Shown: positions 1-8,511, counted from the first letter of the stretch. The stretch: 27,627 bases of DNA from Ruminococcus sp. CAG:563 (GCA_000434915.1 FR882043.1:1-27627); one strand, 5' to 3'. Notes: generated from the sequence alone by a model not told the origin. Made by a program: numbers and translations.

Positions 1-1622
1 TTTTCAGACTCAGTTTTTACATTTTTTTCAGGTGCTTCAGAAGCTGTATTATTTACATCATTTTTCTTATTTACACCATCTAAGGACTTCATTGTCGGGA
101 AGAGTAAAACATCTCTGATCGACGGGCTGTTTGTAAGAAGCATTACAAGACGGTCGATACCGTAGCCGATACCGCCTGTCGGGGGCATACCGTACTCCAT
201 AGCGGTGAGGAAATCCTCATCGGTGTGGTTAGCTTCCTCGTCGCCTGCCGCCGCGGCAGCGTCCTGAGCTTTGAAACGCTCACGCTGGTCGATCGGGTCG
301 TTAAGCTCGGAATATGCGTTACACATCTCCCAAGTGTTGATATAAAGCTCAAAACGCTCAACCTGATCCGGTCTTGACGGCTTTCTCTTTGTAAGCGGAG
401 AAATGTCAACCGGGTGATCCATAATGAATGTCGGCTGAATGAGCTTGTCCTCGCAGAACTCCTCAAAGAAGAGATTGAGAATGTCGCCCTTTGTGTGACG
501 CTCCTCGAACTCAATATTATGCTCCTTAGCGAGCTTCTTTGCCTCTGCGTCATCCTTGACTGCGTCAAAATCAACGCCTGCATATTTCTTAACGGCATCT
601 GTCATTGTGAGTCTCTCAAACGGCTTGCCGAGGTCGATTTCCTTATCGCCGTATGTGATGGTCGTCGAACCGCAAACCTCGGTTGCAAGGTATCTGAACA
701 TGCTCTCGGTGAGATCCATCATTCCGTGATAATCGGTATATGCCTGATAAAGCTCCATGAGAGTGAACTCGGGGTTATGTCTTGTGTCCATACCCTCGTT
801 ACGGAAAACACGGCCGATCTCATAAACTCTCTCCATGCCGCCGATGATAAGGCGCTTAAGGTAAAGCTCAAGCGAAATTCTGAGCTTGAAGTCCTCGTTG
901 AGTGAATTATGATGAGTGACGAACGGCCTTGCCGCCGCACCGCCTGCGTTTGAAACAAGAATAGGAGTTTCAACCTCAACAAAGTTCTTTTCGTCAAGGA
1001 AGTTTCTTATCTTCTTTATAATAAGCGAACGCTTGTAGAACGTTGTCTTAACGTCGGGATTAACGATAAGATCAAGATAACGCTGACGGTATCTTGTATC
1101 GGTATCCTTAAGGCCGTGGAACTTCTCGGGAAGAGGAAGAAGCGACTTTGAAAGAAGTCTTACGTTCTGAGCATGAACGGAGATCTGACCTCTGCGTGTT
1201 CTGAAAACAAAGCCCTTAACCTCGATGATGTCGCCGATATCCCACTTCTTGAACTCTGCAAACTCATCCTCACCGATATCGTTCATTCTGACATAAACCT
1301 GCATACGTCCTGCACGGTCGGTGATATCGATAAAGTTAGCCTTACCCATATCTCTCCATGTCATGATACGGCCGCAGAGAGTTACATCCTCAATTCTGAC
1401 CTGCTCGGGTCTCTGATCCTCGGGAAGCTCATTGGTCTCAGCCTCAAGCTTCTCAAAAGCGGCGGTAATCTCCGCACTGGTTGCCGACTGTTCGGCTGTT
1501 GTTATCTGAAACGGGTCCTTGCCTGCTTCCTGAAGTGCAACAAGCTTGTCAACCCTGATTTTTCTGAGTTCGTTAGCGTTCTGCTCCGTTTCAACAACGG
1601 GAGTATTCTTTTCTTCTGCCAT
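1..1622 (-). CDS. lysS: Lysine--tRNA ligase, class II (3' end outside window)
   Basis: Charges tRNA-Lys with lysine in the cytoplasm. The N-terminal OB-fold anticodon-binding domain lies around residues 70-170. Class II motif 2 (RVFRNEGMDTRHNPEF) is near residues 270-285 and motif 3 (GGIGYGIDRLVMLL) near 480-495. The start is the ATG at 1622, preceded by GGAGAG. Bacterial LysRS usually ends about 10-15 residues after motif 3, but here the frame stays open for about 30 more residues of Lys/Asn/Glu-rich linker (VNKKNDVNNTASEAPEKN) up to the window edge. This suggests a C-terminal extension; from memory, some clostridial LysRS carry a C-terminal EMAP-like tRNA-binding domain. It follows greA by 59 bases and is probably cotranscribed with it. 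Enzyme identity is certain; the nature of the tail is inferred. Confidence 0.97.
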   Translation of the reverse strand, partial: MAEEKNTPVVETEQNANELRKIRVDKLVALQEAGKDPFQITTAEQSATSAEITAAFEKLEAETNELPEDQRPEQVRIEDVTLCGRIMTWRDMGKANFIDITDRAGRMQVYVRMNDIGEDEFAEFKKWDIGDIIEVKGFVFRTRRGQISVHAQNVRLLSKSLLPLPEKFHGLKDTDTRYRQRYLDLIVNPDVKTTFYKRSLIIKKIRNFLDEKNFVEVETPILVSNAGGAAARPFVTHHNSLNEDFKLRISLELYLKRLIIGGMERVYEIGRVFRNEGMDTRHNPEFTLMELYQAYTDYHGMMDLTESMFRYLATEVCGSTTITYGDKEIDLGKPFERLTMTDAVKKYAGVDFDAVKDDAEAKKLAKEHNIEFEERHTKGDILNLFFEEFCEDKLIQPTFIMDHPVDISPLTKRKPSRPDQVERFELYINTWEMCNAYSELNDPIDQRERFKAQDAAAAAGDEEANHTDEDFLTAMEYGMPPTGGIGYGIDRLVMLLTNSPSIRDVLLFPTMKSLDGVNKKNDVNNTASEAPEKNVKTESE

Positions 1623-1649
1623 ATTTAACTCTCCATTCATAGCAATTAA

Positions 1650-1675
1650 CGGGCGTAAGGCTAAGCCTGCGCCCG
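1650..1675 (-). other. Hairpin between greA and lysS
   Basis: On the minus strand, CGGGCG pairs with CGCCCG and an inner GGC pairs with GCC, separated by a small internal loop. It sits in the 59-base greA-lysS gap. No T-run follows, so it is more likely an RNA processing or stability element, or a partial terminator, than a full terminator. Confidence 0.4.
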
Positions 1676-1681
1676 ATATGT

Positions 1682-2158
1682 TTATATTGAAATTTCAAGA
1701 ACCTCAAAGGCAATCACATTACCGTTCGGAAGATGAACGTTAACAACATCGCCGACCTTGTTGCCGATAAGTGCCTTACCGACTGCCGACTGATCCGAAA
1801 TAATGCCCTCATCGGGGTTTGCCTGGCTCTCGCCGAGAATCTTGTATTCCTCAATATCGCCGTATTCAACGTCACGGATTTTAACCTTTGAACCGACGTG
1901 AATAGCCTCGGTAGTAATTGCGCTTTCGTCAAGAATCTTAGCGTTTTTCATTTCATTTTCGAGCTGAGCGATTTTAGCCTCCATTTTAGCCTGATCGTTC
2001 AATGCCTCATCATATTCGCTGTTTTCAGAAAGATCTCCGAATGATCTGGCCTCTTTGATTCTTTCGGCTATCTCGTCACGTCCCGCTGTTTTAAGATATT
2101 CCAGCTCATCATTTTTCTTTTTGTAAGCCTCAGCTGTAAGCAAGATTTCCTGTGCCAT
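1682..2158 (-). CDS. greA: Transcription elongation factor GreA
   Basis: Rescues backtracked RNA polymerase by stimulating cleavage of the nascent transcript. The 158 residues match the family length. The N-terminal coiled-coil domain (about residues 1-78) holds the signature ARSFGDLSENSEYDEA with the acidic tip residues. The C-terminal FKBP-like domain follows and ends in NVHLPNGNVIAFEVLEI. The frame is open further upstream, but I chose the ATG at 2158 because an AAAGGATG ribosome site lies 6-8 bases before it and the protein then begins MAQEILLT, as usual for GreA. It is the first gene of a greA-lysS unit. A promoter at 2251-2279 and a hairpin-containing leader precede it. Confidence 0.97.
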   Translation of the reverse strand: MAQEILLTAEAYKKKNDELEYLKTAGRDEIAERIKEARSFGDLSENSEYDEALNDQAKMEAKIAQLENEMKNAKILDESAITTEAIHVGSKVKIRDVEYGDIEEYKILGESQANPDEGIISDQSAVGKALIGNKVGDVVNVHLPNGNVIAFEVLEISI

Positions 2159-2215
2159 AGTTTTCATCCTTTCAATGCAATTACTCGTTATTTTGGTCTT
2201 AATACAGACAAAAGC

Positions 2216-2240
2216 CTGTACTTTAAGCACCAAAGTACAG
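2216..2240 (-). promoter_or_regulatory. Leader hairpin of greA
   Basis: A perfect 9-bp stem (CTGTACTTT with AAAGTACAG) and a 7-base loop lie at the very start of the predicted greA transcript. On the minus strand the stem is followed by GGCTTTTGTC, a short T-tract. It could act as a 5' stabilising hairpin or an attenuator. Confidence 0.55.
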
Positions 2241-2250
2241 CAATATGCCT

Positions 2251-2279
2251 ATTATAGTGTATTCAACGGAAAAAGTCAA
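2251..2279 (-). promoter_or_regulatory. Sigma-A promoter of greA-lysS
   Basis: A -35 box TTGACT (2279-2274), a 17-base spacer and a perfect -10 TATAAT (2256-2251) are on the minus strand. Transcription would begin near 2244, giving a leader of about 86 bases before greA. Confidence 0.85.
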
Positions 2280-2337
2280 GGCTTTTTGTTAAAACCGACT
2301 TTTCCCGAATTCATACATTATTTATAAATATAATATG

Positions 2338-2361
2338 TCCGAAAAGTTTAAACATTCCGGA
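2338..2361 (-). terminator. Weak hairpin after the rsuA-like gene
   Basis: Seven pairs (TTCCGGA-type arms, one G-U) enclose a 10-base loop just downstream of the pseudouridine synthase stop. The following sequence is A/T-rich without a clean T-run, so terminator function is uncertain. Confidence 0.3.
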
Positions 2362-2363
2362 AT

Positions 2364-3080
2364 TTATCCGTTTTCTATTATTTGAACCTCCCGAACGGCG
2401 AGCAATCGGATTTCGCCCTCCTTGAGGTTCGGGTCAAGCATCAAACCGCCCATTTGTGTTCGCTTCAGGCCGATTACTCCGTTACCTGCGGCCGCAAACA
2501 TTCTCTTAATCTGATGATATTTACCCTCGCAGATTTTGATTTCGACCAGCGGCTCGTCGCCGTCCTCAATAACAGTCACCTTCGCCGGCAGACATTTTGT
2601 TCCGTCCTTCAGCTCAATTCCCTCGCTGATTCTTTTTATCTGCTCGTCGGTCACTTTTTCGGCAAGACGTGCCTCATAGGTCTTTTCAATGTGATTCTTT
2701 GGCGAAAGAATCCTGTGGGCAAAATCGCCGTCATCCGTAATCAGCACAAATCCTGTAGTTGTGATATCAAGACGTCCGGCAGGAAAAAGATTTCTTCTTT
2801 TATATTCCTTGGGAACAAGGTCGATTACGGTCTTTTCGTTTTTGTCATTTGTTGCACTGACAACGCCCTTCGGCTTATTGAGCATAATATAAACGAATTT
2901 TTGAAAATCAAGCTGTTCACCGTTCACGGTTACAGTGTCCTTTTCGTCGTCGGACTTTGCTCCCCTGTCACGAACGGTTATTCCGTTGACCTTGATTTTT
3001 CCGTCTTTAATAAGCTCCTGCGCCTCCCGTCGGCTGTACTTGCCCTGAGAAGCAATCATTTTATCAAGACGCTGAAGCAT
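2364..3080 (-). CDS. rRNA pseudouridine synthase, RsuA/RluB family
   Basis: Isomerises a specific uridine in rRNA to pseudouridine. An S4 RNA-binding domain occupies about residues 1-60 (RLDKMIASQGKYSRREAQEL). The catalytic domain contains the family motif GRLDITTTGFVLITDDGDFAH with the catalytic Asp, and later YHQIKRMFAAAGNGVIGLKR. The 238 residues and the short S4-catalytic layout fit RsuA (16S rRNA) slightly better than RluB, but I cannot fix the target base. The ribosome site AAGGAG lies inside the last codons of the upstream lipoprotein gene, whose stop is only three bases from this start, so translation is probably coupled. It is the last gene of the pot unit. Confidence 0.92.
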   Translation of the reverse strand: MLQRLDKMIASQGKYSRREAQELIKDGKIKVNGITVRDRGAKSDDEKDTVTVNGEQLDFQKFVYIMLNKPKGVVSATNDKNEKTVIDLVPKEYKRRNLFPAGRLDITTTGFVLITDDGDFAHRILSPKNHIEKTYEARLAEKVTDEQIKRISEGIELKDGTKCLPAKVTVIEDGDEPLVEIKICEGKYHQIKRMFAAAGNGVIGLKRTQMGGLMLDPNLKEGEIRLLAVREVQIIENG

Positions 3081-3083
3081 CGT

Positions 3084-4370
3084 TTACTCCTTATCGACAT
3101 AATCAAGGCTTACCCAGCCCTCATTGCCGTCGTAATATGTATGACCCCAGCCGTCCGAAACACGGTCAATGGTGAGAACCGTACCCTCGCTGAGTTCAAG
3201 AATGATGTCGTTCTGCGTACCCGCATCCGTTCTGAGTTTAAGGCCGTCCGTGTTAACAACATAGTTGCCTGCGCCCTCGGCCGTTGTTGTCTCTTCAGCG
3301 GTTGTCTTTTCCGTGGTTTTCTCTGTCGGCTTTTCGGTCGTTGTCTCCTCGGGCTTTGTCGAAGTCGTCACGTCGGTTCTTGCCGTCGCATCGGAGGAAT
3401 CGCCGAATGAAGCAAGACCCCATTTGCCGTCCTTAAGAATATAGGCTCTGCCGCCTACAACAGGTGTTGCTCCTTCATAGGACATATCGGTCACGGCCTT
3501 ACCCTCGTTGGTAAACACGCCGAATTTTCCGTCCTTGGTAACGGTAACATATCCGTCATAGCTTTCATACGGAGTGTCCTCTCCGCCAAATGCACTGTAG
3601 CCCTTAACGGCATCATAGCCAAACGGAAGAACGGTTTTTCCGTTGGAATCAATATAGCCCCAAACTCCGTTGGATTTGAACGCAGCCATTCCGTTTGAGA
3701 AGCAGCCTGCACCGGAATAAATCATACCCATGATGTTTTTGCCGTTGATATAGAGTCCGTAGGTTCCGTCGCCGACATACTCGCCGTCGACATCCTTCAC
3801 TCCCCTGACGGATTCCGGCAGAGCGGCTTTAAGATCATCCTTGTAGATTTCACCGTTGTCGTTCTGAACAAATACTGCGGAATTATCCGTAGCATTCCAC
3901 AGATATTCATACCTGAGTGTATTATATTTTCTGTATGACGATTCAACCGAAAAATCATTGTAGTTAATGTAAGTCTGAACGGTTTCGCCGTCGGAATCCT
4001 TGCCTGTTGCAACAAAATCCGAACTGTTCCTTATCGCAACAATGCTGTCATACTTCGGCTTAATAACAATTTTACCGTTATAGTCGATAATTCCATACTT
4101 GCCGTTCTGTTTAATCTTAAAGCAATCGGCATAGCTGATATCATAGTGTCTTGTACTTTCGTTATAATCCGCTCTGACAAGCGGTTCGATCGCCTGAGCG
4201 TCTATCGACGGAACAACAACCCATTTGGGGTCGGTAAGCGGACCGTCATTTACCGAAGCTTTGACGGTATTCGGCGTTGTCTTCTTTGAAGAGCAGGCCG
4301 TAAAAGCACCCAATACTGTTGCGACACACATAAGCACGGCTATGATTTTTATGAAGCTGACATTCTTCAT
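3084..4370 (-). CDS. WG-repeat lipoprotein with C-terminal SH3b domain
   Basis: A cell-surface protein of unknown role. The N-terminus (MKNVSFIKIIAVLMCVATVL) is a signal peptide ending in a lipobox, FTAC, with Cys26 as the likely lipidated residue. Several WG/KWG repeats follow, such as GKYGIIDYNGKIVIKPKYDS, GVWGYIDSNGKTVLPFGYD, GKFGVFTNEGKAV and GKWGLASFG. A Thr/Glu/Lys-rich linker near residues 325-365 leads to a bacterial SH3b domain (LKLRTDAGTQNDIILELSEG, then GWVSLDYV) that may bind peptidoglycan. The ribosome site GAGAGGTG precedes the ATG. It lies between potD (51 bases away) and the rsuA-like gene. No enzymatic motif is visible. Confidence 0.85.
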   Translation of the reverse strand: MKNVSFIKIIAVLMCVATVLGAFTACSSKKTTPNTVKASVNDGPLTDPKWVVVPSIDAQAIEPLVRADYNESTRHYDISYADCFKIKQNGKYGIIDYNGKIVIKPKYDSIVAIRNSSDFVATGKDSDGETVQTYINYNDFSVESSYRKYNTLRYEYLWNATDNSAVFVQNDNGEIYKDDLKAALPESVRGVKDVDGEYVGDGTYGLYINGKNIMGMIYSGAGCFSNGMAAFKSNGVWGYIDSNGKTVLPFGYDAVKGYSAFGGEDTPYESYDGYVTVTKDGKFGVFTNEGKAVTDMSYEGATPVVGGRAYILKDGKWGLASFGDSSDATARTDVTTSTKPEETTTEKPTEKTTEKTTAEETTTAEGAGNYVVNTDGLKLRTDAGTQNDIILELSEGTVLTIDRVSDGWGHTYYDGNEGWVSLDYVDKE

Positions 4371-4421
4371 TTTTTTTACACCTCTCGGAGAAGCATGCCG
4401 ACTTGCTTATAAAACGACAAA

Positions 4422-5621
4422 TCAATACATACTCTCTCTTTTTTTCTTTCTGATCGTCCTGTAAATGAAATAGACAACAACGATAACTGCAAAAGTAATC
4501 AGACCGATATAAACAGAGCGGTCATTGTTGCCCTCTATTTTCAGATTGTCCCAAAGCGACGTCATGAGCATCAGCATCTCGGAGTCAAGATTGTGGAAAT
4601 ACTCTGTCGGCGGAGTATGCTCCTCGTCGGGATAAAGCATTTCGTTATCCCTGAGCGAATATTCCTCATCGTCAAGAACCGCTTGGTTAGGAGTAGCATA
4701 ACACATATATTCGGCATTTGCAAGTGCAATGTCCTCTCTGAGCATGAAATTGATATAAAGCTCAGCCGCTTCCTTGTTCTGACAGCCCTTTGGAATACAG
4801 ATTGAATCGACGAAAATATTCGTGCCCTCCTTCGGGTAAACGAACGCAAGGTCGGGATTATTCTCCGCCATGCTGATGCAGTCGCCGGCGTAATATGCGG
4901 CTATTGCAGCTTCGCCGCCCTCCATCTTATTGAAAACGTCGTCCATAACATATGACTGAACGATAGGCTTCTGCTTCTTGAGCTTTTCATAAGCCTTTTC
5001 CCAGTCCTGAGCGTTGGTTGTGTTGATATCAATGCCCAAGAGGAACTGAGCTATTCCGAAAGCGTCACGGGAGTTGTTGAACATGAGCACCTGACCCTTG
5101 TACTTTTCGTCCCACATAATGCTCCAGCTGTCGGGCGTGCCCTCAACTATTTTGGTGTTATAGACAAGGCCGACCATGCCGACATTGTAGGGAACGGAAT
5201 ACTCGTTCTTCGGGTCAAAGTAAAGATTTTTGTACTTCGGCATGATGTTCTTGTAATTCGGGATATTGTCAAAGTTTATTTTTTCGAGCAAATCCTCGTC
5301 TATCATGCGTTCGATCATGTAGTCCGACGGAATAACTATATCATAGTTTGCTCCGCCGCCCTTGATCTTATTATACATATTTTCGTTGGAATCATAGGTT
5401 GTGTAATTGACCTTGATTCCCGTTTCTTTTTCAAATTCCTTGTTAACGTCGAGGGTATCCTCGGCACCGTCGGAGATATATTCGCCCCAGTTGTAAACAT
5501 TGATTTCCGTTCCCTTGAGCTTGGAAACATCAATCTGCTTCGCCGTAACACCGAACGAAGCGGAACAGCTCAGAGCGATAACGACAGCGGCGAACAAAAC
5601 CGAAATAATCTTTTTCATCAT
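4422..5621 (-). CDS. potD: Spermidine/putrescine ABC transporter substrate-binding protein, PotD-like, C-terminally anchored
   Basis: Extracytoplasmic receptor of a polyamine importer. After a signal peptide (MMKKIISVLFAAVVIALSCS) it begins the PotD fold with EINVYNWGEYISDGAEDTLDV. It continues with YDIVIPSDYMIERM, YSVPYNVGMVGLVYNTK and AAIAAYYAGDC. It has no good lipobox (ALSC is a poor match). Instead the C-terminus holds a hydrophobic helix, YIGLITFAVIVVVYFIYRTI, followed by RKKKRES. That is a typical stop-transfer segment, so the receptor is probably held by a C-terminal membrane anchor. The start overlaps the potC stop as ATGA; an alternative ATG lies one codon later. Polyamine specificity is inferred from similarity and operon content. 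Confidence 0.93.
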   Translation of the reverse strand: MMKKIISVLFAAVVIALSCSASFGVTAKQIDVSKLKGTEINVYNWGEYISDGAEDTLDVNKEFEKETGIKVNYTTYDSNENMYNKIKGGGANYDIVIPSDYMIERMIDEDLLEKINFDNIPNYKNIMPKYKNLYFDPKNEYSVPYNVGMVGLVYNTKIVEGTPDSWSIMWDEKYKGQVLMFNNSRDAFGIAQFLLGIDINTTNAQDWEKAYEKLKKQKPIVQSYVMDDVFNKMEGGEAAIAAYYAGDCISMAENNPDLAFVYPKEGTNIFVDSICIPKGCQNKEAAELYINFMLREDIALANAEYMCYATPNQAVLDDEEYSLRDNEMLYPDEEHTPPTEYFHNLDSEMLMLMTSLWDNLKIEGNNDRSVYIGLITFAVIVVVYFIYRTIRKKKRESMY

Positions 5622-6451
5622 TTTGCCGCACCGCCCTTCTTATCCTTCTTGCTGTCACCCTGTGCCTGAAGAACGTTTACAAGAACAAGGAGAACAAGGA
5701 TAACGATAAACATAATAGTTGAAAGAGCGTACATATCGGGAGTAACACGCTTCTTCGTCATGGAGAAAATTCTTATCGGAAGCGTCTGGAACTTGGGTCC
5801 GCTGACAAAATAGCTGATAATAAAGTCATCGAACGAAAGAGTGAATGCCATAATAAGTCCTGCGACAACACCCGGAAGTATCGACGGAAGAACGACCTTT
5901 ATGAACGCCTTAACGGGAGGGCAGCCGAGGTCCTGCGCCGCCTGCGAAAGGTTTGCGTCAGTCTGTCGGAGCTTGGGCAATACGTTGAGAATAACATACG
6001 GCAGGCTGAACGTTACATGAGCAATGAAAAGCGTCCAGAAGCCGAGAACTCCGCTTGCGCCGAGAATCGAGCCGATGAATACAAACAGAAGCATCATCGA
6101 AACACCCGTAACGATTTCGGGGTTCATCATAGGAATATTTGTAACGGTCATAACGCTTGATTTAACAACGCCTTTTTTCATTTTGTCAATTCCGACTGCG
6201 GCAAGAGTGCCGATAACGGTAGCTGTAATTGCCGAAGTAACGGCAAGAATGAGCGTATTTGTCAAAGCATTTATCGTTGCGCTGTCTTTAAAAAGCTCAA
6301 CATACCATTTTGTTGAAAACCCCTGAATTACGCTTGTACTGTTCGTTCCGTTGAAAGAAAGCACAATGAGCATAATAATCGGCAGGTAGAGGAAGAGCAT
6401 AACCAGGGCGAGATAAATGCCCGAGCCCGGGTGAAGCTTGCTGTTTTTCAT
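5618..6451 (-). CDS. potC: Spermidine/putrescine ABC transporter permease PotC
   Basis: Membrane subunit of the polyamine importer. The 277 residues carry about six hydrophobic helices, starting with IYLALVMLFLYLPIIMLIVL. The cytoplasmic EAA-type coupling loop is AAQDLGCPPVKAFIKVVLPS, which contacts the ATPase. The 3' end is rich in Lys/Asp (QGDSKKDKKGGAAK). Its start overlaps the potB stop by four bases and its stop overlaps potD by four bases, a fully coupled arrangement. A GGAGG site lies nine bases before the start. The order A-B-C-D matches the classical potABCD operon. Confidence 0.95.
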   Translation of the reverse strand: MKNSKLHPGSGIYLALVMLFLYLPIIMLIVLSFNGTNSTSVIQGFSTKWYVELFKDSATINALTNTLILAVTSAITATVIGTLAAVGIDKMKKGVVKSSVMTVTNIPMMNPEIVTGVSMMLLFVFIGSILGASGVLGFWTLFIAHVTFSLPYVILNVLPKLRQTDANLSQAAQDLGCPPVKAFIKVVLPSILPGVVAGLIMAFTLSFDDFIISYFVSGPKFQTLPIRIFSMTKKRVTPDMYALSTIMFIVILVLLVLVNVLQAQGDSKKDKKGGAAK

Positions 6452-7275
6452 GCCACAACACCTCCCGCTTCCTCGGTATCGCCGAATTTATTCATAACAG
6501 CCATACAGATAAGTATGAGAATCATAAGGACAAGTGAAAGTGCGGCACCGAAATTGAAGTTGTTTGAAACCTGGAACTGCATTTCGATTATATCGCCTAT
6601 GAGCGCAAAGCTGCCGCCGCCGAGCTTCTGAGAAATATAGAAGGTGCTGACCGACGGAACAAAGACCATTGTAACGCCCGAGACGACACCCGAAAGCGTT
6701 GACGGAAAAACGACGTCCTTGATAACATGAAATCTGTTTGCACCGAGATCCTGCGCCGCCTCGACAAGACTGTTGTCAAGCTTTGTCATGACGGAATAAA
6801 TCGGCAGAATCATATATGGCAGGAAATTGTAAACCATTCCCAATATGACCGCACCCGAGGTGTTGATCATGTGGAAGGGTCCGATATTTATTTTTGCGAG
6901 TATGTTGTTGATAACGCCCGAATCCTCAAGCAAAGTCATCCATGCGTAGGTTCTGAGAAGAAAGTTCATCCACATGGGAATCATGACGAGCATTACCATT
7001 GTGCTCTGAGCTCTGAGCTTCATTCTCGAAAGAATGTATGCCAAAGGATAGGCAATCAAAAGGCAAATAATCGTTGCAACAATACCGAACCACAAGGAAC
7101 GCAGAAACGTGCTTGTGTAATCGGTCAGGCGTGTAACATTGTCAAGAGTAAATGCTCCCGTCTTGTCGGTAAAGGCATAATAAAAAACCATTATAAGCGG
7201 AACAACGATGAATATCGCCGACCAGACAATATGAGGAGCGGCGCAAAGACGCTGAGTTAAAGTCCTTTTATTCAC
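6448..7275 (-). CDS. potB: Spermidine/putrescine ABC transporter permease PotB
   Basis: First membrane subunit of the importer. The 275 residues form about six transmembrane helices, and the coupling loop reads VEAAQDLGANRFHVIKDVVFP. The start is a GTG at 7275. The ribosome site GAGGAGGAA is formed by the last Glu codons of potA, and the potA stop is only three bases upstream, so translation is likely coupled. The pairing with PotC, PotA and PotD supports polyamine uptake; other PotB-like permeases can carry different small cations, but the PotD neighbour argues against that. Confidence 0.95.
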   Translation of the reverse strand: MNKRTLTQRLCAAPHIVWSAIFIVVPLIMVFYYAFTDKTGAFTLDNVTRLTDYTSTFLRSLWFGIVATIICLLIAYPLAYILSRMKLRAQSTMVMLVMIPMWMNFLLRTYAWMTLLEDSGVINNILAKINIGPFHMINTSGAVILGMVYNFLPYMILPIYSVMTKLDNSLVEAAQDLGANRFHVIKDVVFPSTLSGVVSGVTMVFVPSVSTFYISQKLGGGSFALIGDIIEMQFQVSNNFNFGAALSLVLMILILICMAVMNKFGDTEEAGGVVA

Positions 7276-7278
7276 GGC

Positions 7279-8397
7279 TCATTCCTCCTCAACGATGTCG
7301 GAAAGATGCTCCAGTTCATCGCTGAAGGAGCTGTAATCTCCGTACAGTCCCGAATATTTGGATTTTTTCATAATATGAATAGCATCGGGTTCGATTTCAA
7401 GACCGATCTTTTTTCCGACGGGCTCGTAATCGGTCGTCTGAATCATCCATTTGAAGCCGCCGATATCAACAATTATTTCAAAATGAACACCCTTGAAAGT
7501 AACAGATGTAACAGTTCCGCTGAGCATACCCTTTTCAACGGGAACTATGTCAACATCCTCGGGTCTTACAACAACGTCGACGGACTCGCCGATACCGAAG
7601 CCTTTGTCGAGACACTGGAACTGTGCACCGGAGAACGAGCACTTGAAGTCCTCAAGCATCTTGCCGTCAAGTATATTACTCTCGCCGATAAAGTCGGCAA
7701 CGAAAGCGTTCTTGGGTTCATTGTAAACGTCCTGCGGAGTGCCGATCTGCTGGATAACGCCGCCGTCCATAACAACGACTGTATCCGACATTGAAAGAGC
7801 CTCCTCCTGGTCGTGTGTGACATATATAAACGTTATGCCGAGTCTCTGCTGAATATTTTTAAGCTCCACCTGCATATCCTTGCGAAGCTTGAGATCAAGC
7901 GCACCGAGCGGTTCGTCAAGAAGAAGGACTCTCGGCTTAACGGCAAGTGCACGGGCAATAGCAACGCGCTGCTGCTGACCGCCCGAAAGAGAATTGACAT
8001 TTCGTCTTTCAAAGCCGTTGAGGTTGACAAGGTTAAGCATTTCCTTAACAGTCTCGCTGATTTCCTTTTCCTTCATCTTCTTGACACGAAGTCCGAACGC
8101 AATGTTCTCGTAAACATTCAAATGCGGAAACAGCGCATAACGCTGAAAAATGGTGTTAACCTGTCTCTTATGAGGCGGTACACCATTGATAACTTTATTC
8201 TCAAAGACAACCTCTCCGCTGTCCGGTTCAAGGAATCCGGCAATAATGCGCAGTGTGGTTGTTTTTCCGCAGCCCGAAGGCCCTAACAAGGTAATAAATT
8301 CCTTGTCCCGAATGTACATGCTGAGGTTTTCGAGTATCTGAGCATCTCCCAGCTTGACCGAAATGTTTCTGAGGTCAATAATAACGTTGTTTTTCAA
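7279..8397 (-). CDS. potA: Spermidine/putrescine ABC transporter ATPase PotA (TTG start)
   Basis: Cytoplasmic ATPase driving polyamine import. Walker A is LGPSGCGKTTT (about residues 38-48), the Q-loop is in IFQRYALFPH, the ABC signature is LSGGQQQRVAIARAL, and Walker B is LLLDEPLGALD. The H-loop is YVTHDQEEA. A C-terminal TOBE-type regulatory domain includes VVVRPEDVDIV. The start codon is TTG at 8397; AGAGGGG lies eight bases upstream and no better ATG exists before the Walker A region. It is the first gene of a six-gene unit with a strong promoter about 80 bases upstream of the start. Confidence 0.95.
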   Translation of the reverse strand: MKNNVIIDLRNISVKLGDAQILENLSMYIRDKEFITLLGPSGCGKTTTLRIIAGFLEPDSGEVVFENKVINGVPPHKRQVNTIFQRYALFPHLNVYENIAFGLRVKKMKEKEISETVKEMLNLVNLNGFERRNVNSLSGGQQQRVAIARALAVKPRVLLLDEPLGALDLKLRKDMQVELKNIQQRLGITFIYVTHDQEEALSMSDTVVVMDGGVIQQIGTPQDVYNEPKNAFVADFIGESNILDGKMLEDFKCSFSGAQFQCLDKGFGIGESVDVVVRPEDVDIVPVEKGMLSGTVTSVTFKGVHFEIIVDIGGFKWMIQTTDYEPVGKKIGLEIEPDAIHIMKKSKYSGLYGDYSSFSDELEHLSDIVEEE

Positions 8398-8482
8398 TTA
8401 TGCAGCCCCTCTCTTTACCGAATACGGTATAAATATCAGTCGGAAATATGCAAATAAATTTTTCCTTTCGATATTGATATAT

Positions 8483-8511
8483 AATATAGTGCAGAAACTC
8501 GCAAATGTCAA
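8483..8511 (-). promoter_or_regulatory. Sigma-A promoter of the pot operon
   Basis: A perfect -35 TTGACA (8511-8506), a 17-base spacer and a -10 TATATT (8488-8483) are on the minus strand, with an A/T-rich upstream tract. The predicted start is near 8477, about 80 bases before potA. Confidence 0.85.

Noticed and set aside
2382..3410. Plus-strand open frame of 342 codons opposite the rsuA-like and lipoprotein genes
   Set aside because: It is antisense to two clear genes, spans both of them, is Cys/Leu-rich without any family motif and has no ribosome site.
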